From CADEED01 sp035995425 (GTDB taxonomy: Bacteria > Pseudomonadota > Gammaproteobacteria > Steroidobacterales > Steroidobacteraceae), in contig DASYKM010000139.1 of the NCBI GenBank assembly GCA_035995425.1, positions 1-8,312 on the forward strand: DNA of 8,312 nt, read 5' to 3'. The position numbers were made by a program, and so were the translations under genes. Positions 1 to 7,191 of the stretch are shown one piece after another. Numbering within the stretch: the first letter of the stretch is position 1; each line of letters opens with the position of its first letter. Under the pieces are notes generated by a model that saw nothing but the letters and a program-made list of their open reading frames with translations, was not told the origin of the DNA and ran no database searches.

Positions 1-1584
1 ACGACCAACGGCATCTCGGCGTCATTGCAGGCCTACACCAACGCGCTCAGCGAAGTGTCGAGCACCCCGGGTTCGATCCCGGCACGCCAGGTATTGCTGT
101 CGGAAGGCCGTGCGCTCGCGCAGCGAATCGCCGACTACGACGACCGCCTGCGCGAAATGTCGACCGATATCGACACGCGTTTCGCCGGCGAAGCCCGCGA
201 AGTCTCGCTGCTCGCGCAGGGCATTGCGCGGCTCAACGGTGAAATCACCGTGGCCACGCAGAACACCGGCCAGCCACCGAACGACCTCCTCGATCAGCGC
301 GACCGGCTCATCGACGAAGTCTCGGGCAAGGTCAGCGTCACCACCGTCGCCGACGGCGACTCGATCAACGTCTTCATCGGCAATGGACAGCCGTTGGTGC
401 TCGCCACCACGGCGTCGGAAATCACCACGGTCACCGATCCTTTCGATCCCGAGCGCACGCAGTTTGCGCTGCTCACCAGCACCGGTACGGTGGACATCTC
501 GCGCGGCGTTTCCGGCGGCACGCTCGGCGGGCTGCTCGACTGGCGCCGCGAAATGCTCGAGCCGGCGCGCAATGAGCTCGGCCGCATCAGCCTCGCCATC
601 TCGAGCCAGGTGAATGCCCAGCACCGCGAGGGCATGGACTTGACCGGTGCGCTCGGCGGCGATTTCTTCAGTGTCGGCGGCGTGGGCGTCACCGACGTCA
701 CCACCAACACCGGTACGGCCGTGATCAGCGCGACGCGCACCAATGTCGCGGCGATCACCAGCAGTGACTACGTGCTCGCGCGCACCACCACCGGATACAC
801 GCTGCGCCGTCAGGACACGGGTGCCGCCGTCACTTTCACGGGCACCGGCACGGCGCTCGATCCCATACTCGCCGACGGCATGTCGATCGTGGCCACCGCG
901 GGCGCCGTCACCGGCGACCAGTTCATCATTCATCCCACGCGCGATGCGGCCAGCGGCTTCAAGGTCGCCATCACCGATCCGTCGCGCGTCGCGGCCGCGG
1001 CGCCGATTCGCGCCTCGGCCTCGACCGCCAATGGCGGCAACGGCACCATCACGACCGGCGAAGTGCTCAACTCCGCCAACGCGCAGCTGCTCACCACCAC
1101 CAACATCGTGTTCACCTCGGCGACGCAGTACACCGTCAACGGCGGTCCCGCGCAGACCTACGCGGCCGGCGGCAACATCGACGTCAACGGCTGGCGCGTG
1201 CAGATCGGCGGCAATCCCGCCGTCGGCGACACCTTCACGATTCGCAGCAATGCCGGCGCCACCGGCGACAATCGCAATGCCATCGCGCTGTCGGATGCGC
1301 TGCGTGCCGGCGTGCTCGACAACGGCACCGTCTCGGTGGCCGGCGCGGTCGAGCGTCTCACGGCCGAAATCGGCCTGCAGACACGCACCGCGCAGGTCAA
1401 TCGCGACGCCGAAGCGGTCGTGAACGAGGACGACCTCGCCGCGCGCGACAGCGTTTCCGGCGTGAACCTGGACGAGGAAGCCGCGGCGATGCTTCGTTAC
1501 CAGCAGGCCTACCAGGCCGCGGCACAGATCATCGCCATGGCCAGCAACCTGTTCGACTCACTGTTAAACGCAGTCCGGAGATAG
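1..1584 (+). CDS. flgK: Flagellar hook-associated protein 1 FlgK (5' end missing)
   Basis: FlgK is the first hook-filament junction protein, exported to the tip of the hook. The frame is open from base 1, so the start and the N-terminal helices lie upstream; 527 residues are visible. The first visible residues (SLQAYTNALSEVSSTPGS, then RQVLLSEGRALAQRI) match the part of FlgK just after its N-terminal domain. The C-terminus is typical for FlgK: SGVNLDEEAAAMLRYQQAYQ followed by AAAQIIAMASNLFDSLL, the helix that forms the D0/D1 core. Between them is a Gly/Thr/Ala-rich beta region with two related modules (766-945 and 1102-1248), each ending in a GDxFxI motif. No cysteine is visible, as usual for exported filament proteins. 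The gene ends one base before flgL, so the two are almost certainly co-transcribed from a promoter outside the window. Confidence 0.95.
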   Translation, partial: TTNGISASLQAYTNALSEVSSTPGSIPARQVLLSEGRALAQRIADYDDRLREMSTDIDTRFAGEAREVSLLAQGIARLNGEITVATQNTGQPPNDLLDQRDRLIDEVSGKVSVTTVADGDSINVFIGNGQPLVLATTASEITTVTDPFDPERTQFALLTSTGTVDISRGVSGGTLGGLLDWRREMLEPARNELGRISLAISSQVNAQHREGMDLTGALGGDFFSVGGVGVTDVTTNTGTAVISATRTNVAAITSSDYVLARTTTGYTLRRQDTGAAVTFTGTGTALDPILADGMSIVATAGAVTGDQFIIHPTRDAASGFKVAITDPSRVAAAAPIRASASTANGGNGTITTGEVLNSANAQLLTTTNIVFTSATQYTVNGGPAQTYAAGGNIDVNGWRVQIGGNPAVGDTFTIRSNAGATGDNRNAIALSDALRAGVLDNGTVSVAGAVERLTAEIGLQTRTAQVNRDAEAVVNEDDLAARDSVSGVNLDEEAAAMLRYQQAYQAAAQIIAMASNLFDSLLNAVRR

Positions 1585-1585
1585 C

Positions 1586-2791
1586 GTGCGCCTTTCTACT
1601 GCCGCCATTCATCGCACCAGCATCGATGCGATCCTCCAGCAACAGACGCGCCTGGCCCGCACGCAGACACAGGTCACGAGCGGCAAGCGCTTCCAGAGCT
1701 CCTCCGAGGATCCCATCGCCGCCACCCGGGCCGCGGCGCTCGATCGCACCGTGGCCGACAACGCGCAGTTCGACCGCAATTCGAACATCATCGAAAGCCG
1801 CCTCAGCTACGAAGAGCAGTCGCTCGCCGACATGACGCTGCTGTTGCAGCAGTCGCGCGATCTGGCGCTGCAGGGCGCGAATTCCACGCTGGGGCAGGGC
1901 GAGCGCAACATGCTCGTCACCGAGCTCAAGCAGCTGCGCGGCGAGCTGCTCGACGTTGCCAATCGCGACGATGGCAACGGCGAATACCTGTTCGCCGGCA
2001 CGTCGACCGGTACGCGGCCGTTCGCCCAGGGCACGACCGGCGTGAACTACGTCGGTGATCAAACTACCCGCTTCATCCGCGTGAGCGGCAGTCAGGCAAT
2101 CGCCGACGGCCACCCGGGCACCGAAGTGTTCATGAATCTCACGCAGGCAAACGGCACGTTCCGCACCGCGGTGGCTGCCGCGAACACCGGCAGCGCCACG
2201 ATCGACATGGGTACGGTCGTCGACCCGGCCGCGTGGGTGCGTGACAACTACACACTGCGTTTCACCAGCGCGACCGACTGGGTGATCGAAGACGACACGG
2301 TGCCGACGCCGGTGCAGGTGGCAAGCGGCGCGGGTTTCGCCTCCGGCCAGGCCATCAGCTTCCTCGGTACGCGCGTGACGCTCACCGGTACTCCGGCGAC
2401 GGGCGACAAATTCACCATCCAGCCCTCGCAGGACACCGACATCTTCTCGGTGCTCGACAACCTCATCGGTACGCTCGATGGGGGCGCGGGACTGCCGAGC
2501 GACAAGGCGATATTCCAGCAGCAGATCGGCGCGAGCATCGCCGACCTCGACCAGGGCCTGAATCGCGTGCTGTCGGTGCGCGCCGAAGTGGGTACACGAC
2601 TGTCGGCGATCGACCAGGCCACCAGCACGCGCGAGAGCGAGGCCATCGACCTTCAGCAGCTGCTGTCCGATCTGCGCGACGTGGACTACGCGTCCGCCAT
2701 CAGCCAGCTGAATCAGCAGTACGCAGGATTGCAGGCCGCCCAGCAGGCCTACACCAAGATTTCGCAGCTTTCCCTCTTCGATTACCTATAG
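1586..2791 (+). CDS. flgL: Flagellar hook-associated protein 3 FlgL
   Basis: FlgL is the second junction protein; it sits between FlgK and the flagellin filament. The 401-residue product opens with RLSTAAIHRTSIDAILQQQ and continues with TQTQVTSGKRFQSSSEDP, the typical flagellin-like N-terminal helix of FlgL. It closes with a long C-terminal helix (residues about 320-401, ending KISQLSLFDYL). The start is GTG at 1586, chosen because GGAG lies at 1577-1580 with a five-base spacer and because homologues begin with this MRxST-type sequence. Residues about 220-282 form a beta module (FTSAT...GTPATGDKFTI) resembling two modules in the neighbouring FlgK. The length is normal for the family in gammaproteobacteria with an enlarged FlgL middle domain. 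The gene follows flgK after one base and is separated from fliC by 207 bases with its own promoter. Confidence 0.95.
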   Translation: MRLSTAAIHRTSIDAILQQQTRLARTQTQVTSGKRFQSSSEDPIAATRAAALDRTVADNAQFDRNSNIIESRLSYEEQSLADMTLLLQQSRDLALQGANSTLGQGERNMLVTELKQLRGELLDVANRDDGNGEYLFAGTSTGTRPFAQGTTGVNYVGDQTTRFIRVSGSQAIADGHPGTEVFMNLTQANGTFRTAVAAANTGSATIDMGTVVDPAAWVRDNYTLRFTSATDWVIEDDTVPTPVQVASGAGFASGQAISFLGTRVTLTGTPATGDKFTIQPSQDTDIFSVLDNLIGTLDGGAGLPSDKAIFQQQIGASIADLDQGLNRVLSVRAEVGTRLSAIDQATSTRESEAIDLQQLLSDLRDVDYASAISQLNQQYAGLQAAQQAYTKISQLSLFDYL

Positions 2792-2820
2792 GGATTATTT
2801 ACAGGTTTTTTTCACTTCGG

Positions 2821-2851
2821 GACTAAAGCCCTGGCCCAGCCGACTTTAGTC
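2821..2851 (+). terminator. Inverted repeat after flgL, possible weak terminator
   Basis: A perfect 8-base inverted repeat (GACTAAAG at 2821-2828, CTTTAGTC at 2844-2851) with a 15-base loop lies 30 bases after the flgL stop, followed by a short pyrimidine stretch (TTTCC). The loop can fold further as CTG-GCC-CAG. It is placed to end the flgK-flgL transcript before the flagellin promoter. The stem is AT-rich and the T tract poor, so intrinsic termination would be inefficient; it could instead be a protein-binding site. Confidence 0.35.
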
Positions 2852-2907
2852 TTTCCGAGAAAATCCTTGAAACGCCTCACAAAAATGCCGGACTCCTACA
2901 AACCCTC

Positions 2908-2934
2908 TTAAGTTCGCCACAACCGCTCCGATAC
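2908..2934 (+). promoter_or_regulatory. Sigma-28 (FliA) promoter of fliC
   Basis: TTAAGTTC at 2908-2915, an 11-base spacer and TCCGATAC at 2927-2934 match the enterobacterial FliA consensus TAAAGTTT-N11-GCCGATAA at 6 of 8 positions in each half, with exact spacing. Transcription would begin near 2940, giving a leader of about 55-60 bases before the flagellin start. Flagellin genes are classic FliA targets, which fits the position. Confidence 0.8.
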
Positions 2935-2985
2935 AGGTGACGAGCAACCTGCCGGGAAGCGACCAGCAAACCGGCCCACATTTTC

Positions 2986-2990
2986 AGGAG
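2986..2990 (+). promoter_or_regulatory. Ribosome binding site of fliC
   Basis: AGGAG ends eight bases before the ATG at 2999, a strong site suited to a very highly expressed protein. It also contains the AGGA/GGA core that CsrA/RsmA proteins bind when it sits in a hairpin loop, but I see no convincing stem around it, so CsrA control is only a possibility. Confidence 0.7.
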
Positions 2991-2998
2991 TCGTTTCA

Positions 2999-4813
2999 AT
3001 GCCTCAAGTCATCAACACTAACGTGGCGTCGCTGAATGCTCAGCGCAACCTCACGACATCACAGGGCCAGTTGGCGACGGCCTTGCAGCGTCTCTCCTCG
3101 GGCCTGCGCATCAACAGCGCCAAGGACGACGCCGCCGGTCTCGCGATCAGCGAACGTTTCACCACGCAGATCCGTGGTCTGAACCAGGCTGTCCGCAACG
3201 CCAACGACGGTATCTCCCTCGCCCAGACCGCTGAAGGCGCCTTGTCGGAAGCCGGCAACGCCCTGCAGCGTATTCGCGAACTGGCCATTCAGTCCGCCAA
3301 CAGCACGAACTCGGCCTCTGACCGCCGCGCTCTGAACTCCGAAGCGGCCCAGCTGCTCGCCGAGCTTCAGCGCAACGCGCAGACCACGCAGTTCAACGGC
3401 CAGAACATCCTCGACGGATCGTTCTCATCGGCGCAGTTCCAGGTCGGCGCGAATGCCAACCAGGTCATCTCGTTCGGTATTCAGGGTGCCTCGACCAATC
3501 TGCTCGGCGCCTACCAGGTGACCGGCAGCACCGTGACCGCCGCCGCGTTCGATGGCAACACCTTCACGATCAACGGTACCGAAATCGGTGTCTCGGCTGC
3601 CACCAGCGCCGCGGGCGTCACTGCCTACAGCGCCACGGCGAAAGCCACGGCCATCAACTCGAAAGCCAACCTCACGGGCGTCACCGCGACAGCCTCGAAT
3701 GCGATCACGGGTTCTTCCCTGGTTGCGCGTTCGGCGCTGGGCAGCGGCGTCCTCACCGTCAATGACGTTGCGATCGGCGCGATTGCCGCTGACGCGAACG
3801 CCGTGACCCAGGGCCGCACCGCCGCCACTGCGATCAACGCCGTCTCCAACCAGACGGGCGTGACGGCAGTTGCCGATGCGAGCACGGGCGCTCTCACACT
3901 GACCGCGCTAGACGGCCGCAACATCAGCATCGAGGCTGCTGGCGCGACTGCGGTGCAGGCTCAGGCGATTCAGAACGCCACGGGTCTCGACGTTTCCCAG
4001 AGCACCAATGCGCTCGGCCACGAAGTGAACACGCTGCTGTTCGGCGCCGGCAACCTGGGCTCGGGTGGTGTGTCGCTTTCGGTTGGTGACACGTTCACGG
4101 TCGAAGGTCGTGTGTACGAGCTCACCACGGGTGGCCCGGTTACTTCCGGCAACGTGGCCGTCACGGTGGCTCTCGCAAGCACCCCGACCGCGACGATTCA
4201 GAAACTGAGCGACACCATCAACGCGGAATATGCCGCCGGTCGTACGAGCGTTGTCGCCTCCGGCGCCAGCGCGACTGCACTCGTCCTGACGTCGGACAAG
4301 TTCGGCGCCGCCGTCATCAACTACGCTGAAACTTCGGCCGGTACCGCTTCCGTGACCGTCACGACCGCCGGCACGGCGCCCGTCGATGGCCTCGGCATCG
4401 AGACGCGCGGCACGATCACGCTGAGCTCGGCCAGCAACTTCACCCTGGGTGGTACTGACCTCGGTTTGGGTGGTCTGTCGACGGCTTCGCCGGCGCTGAC
4501 CCGCCTCGACACGGTCGACATCTCCACGGTGGAAGGCGCCAACGCCGCCATCGCGGTGCTCGACGGCGCGTTGTCGCAGGTCACCAGCATCCGCGCCGAC
4601 CTCGGTGCGGTGCAGAACCGCTTCAGCTCGACTGTCGCGAACCTGCAGGCCACGACTGAGAACCTGAGCGCCGCGCGCAGCCGCATCCTGGATGCGGACT
4701 TCGCCGCGGAAACCGCTTCGCTGACCCGCGCGCAGATCCTGCAGCAGGCCGGCACGGCGATTCTCGCCCAGGCCAATGCGATTCCGCAGAACGTTCTCTC
4801 ACTGCTGCGCTAA
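2999..4813 (+). CDS. fliC: Flagellin FliC, long form with expanded central region
   Basis: This is the filament subunit, exported unfolded and assembled under the FliD cap. The 604-residue protein has the canonical flagellin N-terminus (MPQVINTNVASLNAQRNL, residues 1-18) and the conserved D0/D1 helices to about residue 170. The C-terminal D1/D0 part (about 500-604) ends in IPQNVLSLLR. The middle (about 180-495) is hypervariable, rich in Ala, Thr, Gly and Val and without cysteine. It holds two Flagellin_IN-like repeats, residues about 185-234 (FTINGTEIGV, TAINSKANLTGVTA) and 248-314 (LTVNDVAIGA, TAINAVSNQTGVTA), then a further beta segment around 361-458 (SVGDTFTVEGRVYELTTG). Bacterial flagellins range widely in length; this one is about 100 residues longer than E. 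coli-type and about 200 longer than typical Xanthomonas flagellin. It has its own FliA promoter and a strong ribosome binding site. Confidence 0.97.
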   Translation: MPQVINTNVASLNAQRNLTTSQGQLATALQRLSSGLRINSAKDDAAGLAISERFTTQIRGLNQAVRNANDGISLAQTAEGALSEAGNALQRIRELAIQSANSTNSASDRRALNSEAAQLLAELQRNAQTTQFNGQNILDGSFSSAQFQVGANANQVISFGIQGASTNLLGAYQVTGSTVTAAAFDGNTFTINGTEIGVSAATSAAGVTAYSATAKATAINSKANLTGVTATASNAITGSSLVARSALGSGVLTVNDVAIGAIAADANAVTQGRTAATAINAVSNQTGVTAVADASTGALTLTALDGRNISIEAAGATAVQAQAIQNATGLDVSQSTNALGHEVNTLLFGAGNLGSGGVSLSVGDTFTVEGRVYELTTGGPVTSGNVAVTVALASTPTATIQKLSDTINAEYAAGRTSVVASGASATALVLTSDKFGAAVINYAETSAGTASVTVTTAGTAPVDGLGIETRGTITLSSASNFTLGGTDLGLGGLSTASPALTRLDTVDISTVEGANAAIAVLDGALSQVTSIRADLGAVQNRFSSTVANLQATTENLSAARSRILDADFAAETASLTRAQILQQAGTAILAQANAIPQNVLSLLR

Positions 4814-4852
4814 GTAGTGGGGTGACATCCGGGTAACCATTCGGTAAGCCCA

Positions 4853-4908
4853 TTGAGAGGGCGGGCGATGACGGGTAGATAGTCCCGCGTCGCCCGCCTG
4901 ACCCTCAA
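4853..4908 (+). terminator. Strong hairpin after fliC (terminator or mRNA stabiliser)
   Basis: Three nested arms can pair: TTGAG 4853-4857 with CTCAA 4904-4908, GGCGGGCGA 4860-4868 with TCGCCCGCC 4890-4898, and CGGG 4872-4875 with CCCG 4884-4887, leaving an 8-base loop (TAGATAGT). The stem is very GC-rich. There is no run of T after it, so it is not a textbook intrinsic terminator. It may attenuate read-through into flaG-fliD, or protect the 3' end of the abundant fliC message. Either role would give much more flagellin than cap protein from shared transcription. Confidence 0.6.
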
Positions 4909-4939
4909 GGCAAGGGCCGAATGATTCCGAGGTGCCGTC

Positions 4940-5299
4940 ATGAGAATTGGAGATGTAACAGCAGATACGGGTGTGCGTTTACCTCGCGTGGTCGAAGACC
5001 GGCCCGCCGTGGTGGCGATACCCAACGCGGTGAGCGAGCAGCCGAAACAAGCGGCCAAGCCCGTTCGCCCGATTGAAGTTCCCAAGATCGAGTCGGTGAC
5101 CAGGCAGATCGACTCGTTCCTGCGCAGTTTCGGGCGGAGCATCAACTTCCGCGTCGACCCTGGCAGTGGTGAGATGATAGTGAGCGTGATCGATGCGACG
5201 ACCGGCGAGGTGATTCGCCAGGTTCCGGGCGAAGAAGCCCTGAAACTCGCGCAACGCATCGAAGACAGTTTGAGTGCAATGCTCGACGAACGGGCATGA
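4940..5299 (+). CDS. flaG: FlaG family flagellar protein
   Basis: FlaG proteins are small products encoded beside fliC/fliD in many polar flagellates and influence filament length; their biochemical action is not settled. The 119-residue product has a Pro/Val-rich, probably disordered N-terminus (residues 1-48) and then the FlaG core. That core is a helix (about 50-64), strands INFRVD and GEMIVSVIDATTGEVIRQVP (about 68-96), and a C-terminal helix (97-117). The IDATTGEVIRQVP stretch is the family hallmark. The ATG at 4940 has GAGGTG at 4929-4934. It lies between fliC and fliD, the usual location, and ends 17 bases before fliD, so the two are likely translated from one message. No clear promoter of its own is visible; read-through from fliC past the hairpin is the simplest explanation. 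Confidence 0.9.
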   Translation: MRIGDVTADTGVRLPRVVEDRPAVVAIPNAVSEQPKQAAKPVRPIEVPKIESVTRQIDSFLRSFGRSINFRVDPGSGEMIVSVIDATTGEVIRQVPGEEALKLAQRIEDSLSAMLDERA

Positions 5300-5316
5300 A
5301 GGACTGACGAGACAAC

Positions 5317-6705
5317 ATGGCAGGACTGAGTTCACCGGGATTGGGATCGGGGCTGGATATCAATAGCCTCGTGACTCAGCTCGTGGCCGCTGAAAAAGCG
5401 ACGCCGCAAAAGCAGATCACGCGTGAACAGACGAGCGCGGTGACCACGATCTCCGCCCTCGGCAATTTGAAAGGAGCGCTGGGTGCATTCAACACCGCGC
5501 TGACGAATCTAAAGACACTCGATTCATTCGGCGGCCGCACCGCGAGCTCTTCCAAGCCGGAAGTGTTCACGGCTTCCGCGAGCGCCACCGCCTCCGCGGG
5601 CGTGTACGAAATCGAAGTCGTCCAGGTGGCGAGCACCGCGCAGATAAGATCGAACCAGTTTGCCACCGGAGCAGGCCAGGCGGTCGGTACCGGCACGCTG
5701 ACGATCAAGGTCGGCGCGCAGAATTTCCAGGTCGCCGTCGATCCGGCGCACAACACGCTCGCCGGCATTCGCGATGCGATCAACCAGGCGAGCGGCAACA
5801 CGGATTTCGTGCGCGCGACGATCGTCAACGCCACCGATGGCGCCCACCTGGTGCTGACCGGCACCGCCTCGGGCGAAGCCAACGCGATCACGGTCGCGCA
5901 GGCGGACGGCGACGGCGGACTCGCGAGCCTCGTGTACAACCCGGACCTGACGACGAACTACTCGGTCGACAGCCGGCTGGCGCAGGACTCCATCGTCGCG
6001 GTGGCGGGTTTCGCCAAGCACAGCGCCACGACCACGGTGACCGACGTCATCGACGGCATTTCGCTCACGCTCCTCAAGAAGGACGAGGGCAACATCCACA
6101 CGCTCACCGTCGCCAACGACAAGTCGACGGTGACCGCGCGCATCAAGACTTTCGTCGACCAGTACAACTCGATGGTGACGACACTGGCGGGATTGCGCTC
6201 CTACGAGCCGACCACCAAGGCCGCGGGCCCGCTGCTCGGCGACGCCATGCTGCGCGGCATCGAAACGGAAATCCGCCGCCAGCTCACCGACACCTCCGGC
6301 GGCTCGAGCGTGTTCCGCACGCTCGCCAGCGTCGGCGTCACCACGCAGAAGAACGGTTCGCTGGCGCTCGACAGCACCAAGCTCGGCGCCGCGCTCGACT
6401 CCAACTACGATGAAGTGGCGAAGCTCTTCGGCGCGGAAAACGGCGTGGCGACGCGCCTCTCGGCGGCCATCGCGCCGCGGCTGGCCGCCGACTCGGATCT
6501 CGATATCCGCTCGAAGCGGCTCAATCAGCAGAGCGTCGACCTGCAGAAGAAGCAGGCGGCGCTCGATACGCGCATGGCGGCGGTCGAAGCCCGCTATCGC
6601 AAGCAGTTCACCGCGCTCGACAGCCTGCTGTCGAACCTGCAGAGCACTTCGTCTTTCCTCACGCAGCAGTTAGACAGCATCGCGAAGATCTCGGCCAACA
6701 AGTGA
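5317..6705 (+). CDS. fliD: Filament cap protein FliD (hook-associated protein 2)
   Basis: FliD forms the oligomeric cap at the filament tip that guides flagellin folding; in several bacteria it also acts as an adhesin. The 462-residue protein begins SSPGLGSGLDINSLVTQLVA, the conserved start of the FliD N-terminal domain (about 9-105). A Flagellin_IN-type module follows (about 125-180, TLTIKVGAQNFQVAV and LAGIRDAINQA), then the FliD C-terminal domain (about 222-445). That domain includes VTARIKTFVDQYNSMV, PLLGDAMLRGIE, and the terminal coiled coil RLNQQSVDLQKKQAALDTRM. Length is normal (Pseudomonas FliD is similar). The ATG at 5317 is preferred because it precedes the conserved GLGSGLD motif. 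The ribosome binding site is poor (AAGGA at 5299-5303 is 13 bases away), suggesting coupling to flaG translation. No cysteine is present. Confidence 0.96.
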   Translation: MAGLSSPGLGSGLDINSLVTQLVAAEKATPQKQITREQTSAVTTISALGNLKGALGAFNTALTNLKTLDSFGGRTASSSKPEVFTASASATASAGVYEIEVVQVASTAQIRSNQFATGAGQAVGTGTLTIKVGAQNFQVAVDPAHNTLAGIRDAINQASGNTDFVRATIVNATDGAHLVLTGTASGEANAITVAQADGDGGLASLVYNPDLTTNYSVDSRLAQDSIVAVAGFAKHSATTTVTDVIDGISLTLLKKDEGNIHTLTVANDKSTVTARIKTFVDQYNSMVTTLAGLRSYEPTTKAAGPLLGDAMLRGIETEIRRQLTDTSGGSSVFRTLASVGVTTQKNGSLALDSTKLGAALDSNYDEVAKLFGAENGVATRLSAAIAPRLAADSDLDIRSKRLNQQSVDLQKKQAALDTRMAAVEARYRKQFTALDSLLSNLQSTSSFLTQQLDSIAKISANK

Positions 6706-6718
6706 CGAGGCGGTACTC

Positions 6719-6745
6719 TCAAGTCCGCTGATTCCGGGCCGTTAA
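6719..6745 (+). promoter_or_regulatory. Sigma-28 (FliA)-like promoter of fliS
   Basis: TCAAGTCC at 6719-6726, exactly 11 bases, then GCCGTTAA at 6738-6745. Against TAAAGTTT-N11-GCCGATAA this is 5 of 8 and 7 of 8 matches. It sits in the 67-base gap between fliD and fliS and would start transcription near 6752, about 20 bases before the fliS start. It could give fliS and the following genes a FliA-dependent supply independent of read-through from fliD. Confidence 0.65.
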
Positions 6746-6760
6746 GCTCCTGACAGAAAT

Positions 6761-6764
6761 GGAG
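6761..6764 (+). promoter_or_regulatory. Ribosome binding site deciding the fliS start
   Basis: GGAG ends eight bases before the ATG at 6773 but only two bases before the ATG at 6767. The normal spacing therefore favours 6773, which gives a protein starting MAFPPN. Confidence 0.6.
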
Positions 6765-6772
6765 CAATGACG

Positions 6773-7180
6773 ATGGCCTTCCCGCCGAATTCCGCGAAAC
6801 TCGCCGCATACAGAAGCACCTCCGTGCACTCGGGCGTCGCGGCTTCGGATCCGCATCGCCTGATCGTGATGCTCATGGACGGCGCACTGGAACGCATCGC
6901 GACCGCGCGTGGCCTCATGCAGAACGGTGGTGGCGCGGCCAAGGCGCAGCTGCTGCATCGCGCCGTGGCCATCGTCGATGAGCTGCGCAACAGCCTCAAC
7001 TTCAAGGCCGGCGGCGAGCTCTCGCGCAACCTCGACGCGCTCTACGATTACATGTGCGTGCGCCTCATGCAGGCGAACGCTGCCAACAAGCCGGAGTGGT
7101 TGGACGAGGTCTCGCGCCTGCTCGGTGAAGTCCGCGCCGCCTGGCTCGCGGTGCCGGCGCAGAACCGCGCGCAGCTGTAG
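6773..7180 (+). CDS. fliS: Flagellin export chaperone FliS
   Basis: FliS is a cytoplasmic helical-bundle chaperone that binds the C-terminal D0 segment of flagellin and prevents premature polymerisation before export. The 135-residue product shows the family signatures: AYRSTSVHSGVAASDPHRLIV near the N-terminus (about 12-32), MLMDGALERIATARG, and LRNSLNFKAGGELSRNLDAL with YDYMCVRLMQAN (about 71-105). The length is normal. I start it at ATG 6773 rather than the in-frame ATG at 6767 (two residues longer) because of the ribosome binding site spacing. It follows fliD after a gap that carries a FliA-like promoter, and its stop codon is 11 bases before the next gene. Confidence 0.93.
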   Translation: MAFPPNSAKLAAYRSTSVHSGVAASDPHRLIVMLMDGALERIATARGLMQNGGGAAKAQLLHRAVAIVDELRNSLNFKAGGELSRNLDALYDYMCVRLMQANAANKPEWLDEVSRLLGEVRAAWLAVPAQNRAQL

Positions 7181-7191
7181 GAACCGGACGC

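Noticed and set aside
22..933. 303-codon open frame on the minus strand opposite flgK
   Set aside because: Its product is Arg/Ala/Gly-rich with no family resemblance; it results from GC-biased third positions of flgK. The same holds for other long antisense frames opposite flgL, fliC, fliD and fliS.
2824..2846. TAAA followed by GCCGACTT after flgL as a sigma-28 promoter
   Set aside because: The spacer between TAAA and GCCGACTT is 11 instead of 15 bases, and the bases are better explained as the GACTAAAG/CTTTAGTC inverted repeat. The site at 2908-2934 is far better.
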